Assembly: GCA_013202635.1 (NCBI GenBank)
Contig: JABMRO010000139.1
Coordinates: 1 to 15,450 of the forward strand
Reading direction: 5' to 3'
Origin: Planctomycetota bacterium
GTDB taxonomy: Bacteria > Planctomycetota > Phycisphaerae > Sedimentisphaerales > Anaerobacaceae
DNA length: 15,450 nucleotides
The position numbers and the translations under genes are program-made. This document shows positions 12,641 to 15,450 of the stretch, one piece after another (the stretch's first letter is position 1; each line of letters starts with the position of its first letter). Under the pieces are notes generated by a model. That model saw only the letters and a list, made by a program, of their open reading frames with translations, was not told the origin of the DNA and searched no databases.

Positions 12641-13561
12641 TCATCTTCCACCTTCTATAAAAGTCTTTGCACGGTAGAGAATTTCTTCGGCTGTTTCGTC
12701 CGGTTCCACGTCGAGCCAATGGACGTCTTTGAATGTTTTGAACCAGGTGCGCTGGTTCTTTGCCAGGCGTCTGGTGTTCTTCTTTATTAGTTCGACTGCA
12801 TCTTCCAGCTCAATTCGCCCGTTTAAGTATTCGATTATCTCAGCGTATCCGATAGCACACCGGGCCTGTTTACTCAAAGGCTTCTCTTCGCCTAACAGCG
12901 CCTTGACCTCATCGACAAGCCCGGCGGAAATCATATTTTTCACCCTGCCGTTAATCCGCCTGCTCTCTTCGGCCTTCTCCCGCCTAAGCCCTATTATCGT
13001 CCAATCGTGTTTGGCATCGGAATCGTCCCATTGCCTCTGGAAACTCGATATCGGCTTGCCTGTAATCCGGTAAACCTCCAAAGCACGAATGACACGCTTG
13101 GAATCGTTGGGATTTATGCGCTCGGCGGCTATGGGGTCAATCCTCGTCAACTCCTGATAAAGTTCCGCCAGGCCCTGCGATTCTGCCCGCTCTTGCAGCT
13201 CGGCTCGTATCTGCTTATCGGTTCCCGGCCCCTCGAAAAGGCCGTACAACAAAGCCTTTATATACAAAGCCGTCCCGCCGACCGCGATAATCTCTTTCCC
13301 CCGGCCATTTATCTGCTCCATCGCGCCCAAAGCCGCATCGCGAAACGCCCCCACACTAAAAGAATCACTCGGCTCGACAATATCGATAAGATGATACTTG
13401 ATTTGCTGGCGTGCCTCCTGCGGCGGCTTGGCCGTTCCGATGTCCATTCGGCGATAGACCTTCATCGAGTCAATGCTGATTATCTCAGCACCCGGGCTTT
13501 CTGCCAAATCAAAGGCTAATCGCCCCTTGCCCGATGCGGTAACGCCGAGAATTAAAATCAT
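12641..13561 (-). CDS. miaA: tRNA dimethylallyltransferase MiaA
   Basis: The 306-aa enzyme transfers a dimethylallyl group to N6 of adenosine-37 in tRNAs that read UNN codons. The P-loop is GVTASGKG (residues 6-13). DSMKVYRRMDIGTAKP (31-46) is the substrate-binding signature, with Lys where most families have Gln after DSM. GGTALYIKALLYG and the C-terminal CAIGYAEIIEYL and RRLAKNQRTWF complete the family pattern. Two in-frame stop codons immediately precede the ATG, so the start is certain; there is no close Shine-Dalgarno sequence. The dimethylallyl donor (DMAPP) comes from the same isoprenoid pool as the substrate of the divergent diphosphate synthase gene 95 bases away, a possible functional link. 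Confidence 0.96.
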   Translation of the reverse strand: MILILGVTASGKGRLAFDLAESPGAEIISIDSMKVYRRMDIGTAKPPQEARQQIKYHLIDIVEPSDSFSVGAFRDAALGAMEQINGRGKEIIAVGGTALYIKALLYGLFEGPGTDKQIRAELQERAESQGLAELYQELTRIDPIAAERINPNDSKRVIRALEVYRITGKPISSFQRQWDDSDAKHDWTIIGLRREKAEESRRINGRVKNMISAGLVDEVKALLGEEKPLSKQARCAIGYAEIIEYLNGRIELEDAVELIKKNTRRLAKNQRTWFKTFKDVHWLDVEPDETAEEILYRAKTFIEGGR

Positions 13562-13656
13562 TTATTATTTACTATTTCCTGTTTTCTATTTATTATTGAG
13601 CTGCTTGAATTCATTTTCTTTTTTTTCAATGGTAAATAGTAAACAGTGATTAGTCA

Positions 13657-14535
13657 ATGAGCTTCAATTCTCAACTACATCAGAAGGCTCAGTTTGTTGA
13701 TGACCTGCTTTGGCGGCTTTTAGCCTCCCGGCAGATAGAAGGCCGGTTAAAAGAAGCGATCAGCTACACACTTGGCGCCCCGGGCAAGCGTCTTCGCTCG
13801 GCGCTCGTGCTCTGGTGCTGCGAACTTGTAGGCGGCCAGGTCAATCACAACGCCGAAATTGCCGCCGCGGCCATTGAAATGGTGCATACCTATTCGCTCG
13901 TCCACGATGATTTGCCCGCAATGGACAACGACAACCTTCGCCGGGGCCTCCCCACCTGCCACAAGGCCTTCGATGAAGCTACCGCCATCCTTACAGGCGA
14001 CGCCCTTCTGACCCTCGCGTTCGAGATTCTGGCAAAAGAGGTCGATGAGCCTGCTGTTGCGGTAAAACTAATCAGTCAATTGGCTCAGGATGCCGGCCCA
14101 TCCGGTATGATCGCCGGGCAAATGGCAGATTTGAAAGCTCAAAACGGCAGGGGAAATAAAGAGCTTCTGGAATACATCCATACCAACAAAACCGCCAAAA
14201 TGTTCCGCTGCGCAACTGCGATGGGAGCGATCTGCGGCGGCACAACAGACGAGCAGTTCCAAAGGCTTAGCGAATACGGCCTCAAGATTGGTCTTGGCTT
14301 CCAGATTGCCGATGACATCTTGGACGTTAGCGCCTCCAGCGAACACCTGGGCAAGACGGCCGGCAAAGATGCAAAGGCCACCAAGTGCACCTATCCCGCC
14401 GTCGTCGGAATCGAAAAGGCAAGACAATTGGAAAAGAAACTGGCCGACGAGGCTATAGCCGCGCTGGAACCCTTTGGCGAAAAAGCCGATACCCTCAGAC
14501 AACTGACAATGGCCCTGCTCAAAAGAACAAGATAA
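13657..14535 (+). CDS. ispA: Short-chain polyprenyl diphosphate synthase, probably farnesyl diphosphate synthase
   Basis: The 292-aa protein condenses isopentenyl diphosphate with allylic diphosphates. It has GKRLRSAL (residues 43-50). The first aspartate-rich motif DDLPAMD (84-90) has the two-residue insertion of bacterial FPP synthases, and RRGLPTCH follows (95-102). GQMADL (154-159), the K-T pair HTNKTA (175-180) and the second aspartate motif DDILD (219-223) follow in the normal order. YSLVHDD before the first motif matches E. coli IspA closely, which points to C15 product; a C20 (geranylgeranyl) enzyme is the alternative. The product feeds undecaprenyl, quinone and hopanoid-type synthesis. 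The ATG has only a weak ribosome binding site. The intergenic region with miaA is AT-rich and carries both promoters. Confidence 0.92.
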   Translation: MSFNSQLHQKAQFVDDLLWRLLASRQIEGRLKEAISYTLGAPGKRLRSALVLWCCELVGGQVNHNAEIAAAAIEMVHTYSLVHDDLPAMDNDNLRRGLPTCHKAFDEATAILTGDALLTLAFEILAKEVDEPAVAVKLISQLAQDAGPSGMIAGQMADLKAQNGRGNKELLEYIHTNKTAKMFRCATAMGAICGGTTDEQFQRLSEYGLKIGLGFQIADDILDVSASSEHLGKTAGKDAKATKCTYPAVVGIEKARQLEKKLADEAIAALEPFGEKADTLRQLTMALLKRTR

Positions 14536-14826
14536 AAAAAATTCAAATCTGTATTTGATTTCACTTCTAATTTTTTTCGCACTGAACAATATACCTTAAA
14601 GAACGCACACAGAGTACGTCTGGAAAAAAAGTGAATATCAGTATTGAAAACATTGACTTTCAAACCGTACCGAAAAAGCACATAGTTCACCCGGCTGACT
14701 GTAGAAAATTTTGCCCGCATTTGACGGCAACAACACAAAAAGACCACACAAAGAACCGGTCAGTTTGATTAAGGAAAAAATTGAATATGAACCGATACTA
14801 TTAGTTGTTCTTTTTAGGGATACGAT
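14536..14826. other. AT-rich spacer downstream of the diphosphate synthase gene
   Basis: About 290 bases without a secure gene. A GTG-initiated 45-codon frame at 14631-14768 is the only candidate in it and is listed separately. Immediately after, AGGGA precedes the ATG of the small membrane protein at 14827. No clear terminator is seen for ispA. Confidence 0.45.
14631..14768 (+). CDS. Possible 45-aa small protein
   Basis: A GTG start (14631), preceded by GGAAAAAAA, opens a 45-codon frame: it begins MNISIENIDFQTVPKKHIVH and contains ADCRKFCPH with a CxxxC pair. Composition is unlike the flanking AT-rich spacer. No family is recognised and the start codon is weak, so it may be chance. Confidence 0.25.
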   Translation: MNISIENIDFQTVPKKHIVHPADCRKFCPHLTATTQKDHTKNRSV

Positions 14827-15006
14827 ATGACAATAGGGATTATTCCTTTTATAACAACGTGGTTAATTCTTGCTGTATTGATTTGCTGGTTTGCCGGAGG
14901 ACAGACAAGCACATACGGGCATCAGTCGATACAGCAGGACGGTTTTCCAAAAAAATACCATTCACCAGTTCAAATTCGACCGCCGCCCCAACGGCTCGTG
15001 AATTAA
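14827..15006 (+). CDS. 59-aa single-span membrane protein
   Basis: A 59-codon frame encodes an N-terminal hydrophobic segment (residues 3-23, IGIIPFITTWLILAVLICWF) followed by a polar, proline- and glutamine-containing tail ending RPPPQRLVN. It is probably an inner-membrane small protein with the tail on one side. AGGGA lies 6 bases before the ATG, and a strong terminator starts 40 bases after the stop, so it has the layout of an independent gene. A different frame over 14805-15032 gives a longer but composition-poor product and is rejected. No function is recognised. Confidence 0.55.
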   Translation: MTIGIIPFITTWLILAVLICWFAGGQTSTYGHQSIQQDGFPKKYHSPVQIRPPPQRLVN

Positions 15007-15045
15007 AGTTTTCTACTACGATGTATTCTTAATTACGAACGAACA

Positions 15046-15076
15046 GGCCATAAGCGTCGCGCTTACGGCCTTTTTT
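15046..15076 (+). terminator. Rho-independent terminator of the small membrane-protein gene
   Basis: GGCCATAAGCG (15046-15056) and CGCTTACGGCC (15060-15070) form an 11-bp stem with one A-C mismatch and a 3-base loop, followed by TTTTTT (15071-15076). Confidence 0.8.
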
Positions 15077-15135
15077 ATTGATAACGGCTGCTTCTTAAGC
15101 CTGTTCGTACTCTAATTCGTACCTGCCTTATTGAA

Positions 15136-15255
15136 TCAAGCCGCCCGGATAATCTTTCGTACCAGGCTTCGCAGCTCTATTCTTTCAGGAAAGTTAAGGT
15201 ATGCGAATTCGCCGAAAAGCTCGATAGCTTTATCATCATAAGCCATCGCCGCTTT
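15136..15255 (-). pseudogene. Remnant of an AP2-domain protein (C-terminal end)
   Basis: The minus strand between two stop codons reads KAAMAYDDKAIELFGEFAYL then NFPERIELRSL and a basic end. The pattern AAxAYDxxAxxLFGEFAxLNFP is the final helix and strand of the AP2/ERF DNA-binding domain, which in bacteria is usually found behind HNH homing-endonuclease domains. The beginning of the AP2 domain and any HNH domain are missing. The codon before KAA is TAA, and only about 35 bases separate it from the end of the nitroreductase-family gene. One missing base in the run of A at 15253-15257 would place AK in frame upstream, suggesting decay by frameshift. This is best read as the scar of a mobile endonuclease gene. 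Confidence 0.65.
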
Positions 15256-15291
15256 TTAGCTTAGTCTTTCAAGGCTGGTTTGGTGCGCGTG

Positions 15292-15450
15292 CTAATTATC
15301 GGCCGGGAAACCGACTGTCTGGGCGAAGAGGACACGCTGCTGAGGCCGCAATTTGAACTCCTTAGGTGTATTTCTTTTATCGCAATTGTGGAAATGAGCT
15401 GCCATGCCCTGCGAGGCGGCGAATAAATAGACGTTTGAGGCGATAAGGCC
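15292..15450 (-). CDS. Nitroreductase-family protein (partial, C-terminal 52 residues)
   Basis: The minus-strand frame enters at the right edge and runs 52 codons to TAG at 15294-15292. It reads GLIASNVYLFAASQGMAAHF, and ends VLFAQTVGFPADN. The helix NVYLFAASQGM and the final strand LFAQTVGFP are those of the C-terminus of flavin-dependent nitroreductase-like oxidoreductases (helix packing on FMN, then the last strand with the common QxVGYP ending). The N-terminal FMN-binding part lies outside the window, so subfamily and substrate cannot be stated. Confidence 0.6.
   Translation of the reverse strand, partial: GLIASNVYLFAASQGMAAHFHNCDKRNTPKEFKLRPQQRVLFAQTVGFPADN

Noticed and set aside
14805..15032. 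75-codon plus-strand frame
   Set aside because: The frame at 14827 has a better ribosome binding site and a clear membrane segment; this one is a shadow with random composition.
1..15450. tRNA, rRNA or CRISPR array
   Set aside because: No T-loop-like GGTTCRA segments in a cloverleaf context, no rRNA-like stretches and no regularly spaced direct repeats were found by eye.

Overview
The window looks like chromosomal DNA of a planctomycete, probably close to Phycisphaerae/Sedimentisphaerales. This is inferred from a prepilin start of the type common in that phylum, a MiaA with the DSMKVYR variant, an ECF sigma plus membrane anti-sigma pair, and an AP2-domain remnant. No rRNA, tRNA, CRISPR array or intact transposon was seen. 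It is mostly housekeeping sequence with several small genes and repeats between the conserved genes.

Layout. Positions 1-162 (minus) hold the N-terminus of a type IV pilin-like protein, with a good promoter upstream. Positions 507-3147 (minus) are a probable operon ribE-pdxA-rsmA: riboflavin synthase, 4-phosphohydroxythreonine dehydrogenase and 16S rRNA dimethyltransferase. A divergent AT-rich promoter region separates it from a plus-strand run at 3292-5740. That run encodes an unrecognised membrane-anchored protein, an archaeal-type thymidylate synthase-like enzyme directly abutting it, and a parvulin-type peptidyl-prolyl isomerase. Positions 5741-6385 contain no convincing gene but do contain a strong plus-strand terminator. 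Positions 6386-8362 (minus) are a three-gene unit: ECF sigma factor, putative membrane anti-sigma factor, exported protein.

Positions 8802-10273 (plus) are the most interesting part. A sigma70-like promoter is overlapped by two NrdR-box-like palindromes exactly 32 bp apart. It is followed by a 44-codon ORF that overlaps nrdR by ATGA, then nrdR, then a stand-alone ATP-cone protein, then a tiny lysine-rich protein. This reads as a self-regulated nucleotide-sensing operon with two ATP-cone proteins and a possible new small partner.

Positions 10323-11676 contain a tRNA-dihydrouridine synthase gene bracketed by a 118-bp inverted repeat (108 of 118 positions identical, no indels). Next come an SRPBCC-fold protein (plus), a small zinc-ribbon protein and miaA (both minus), and divergently a farnesyl-diphosphate synthase (plus). 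The right end holds a 59-aa single-span membrane protein with its own terminator, a remnant of an AP2-domain protein, and the C-terminus of a nitroreductase-family protein running off the edge.
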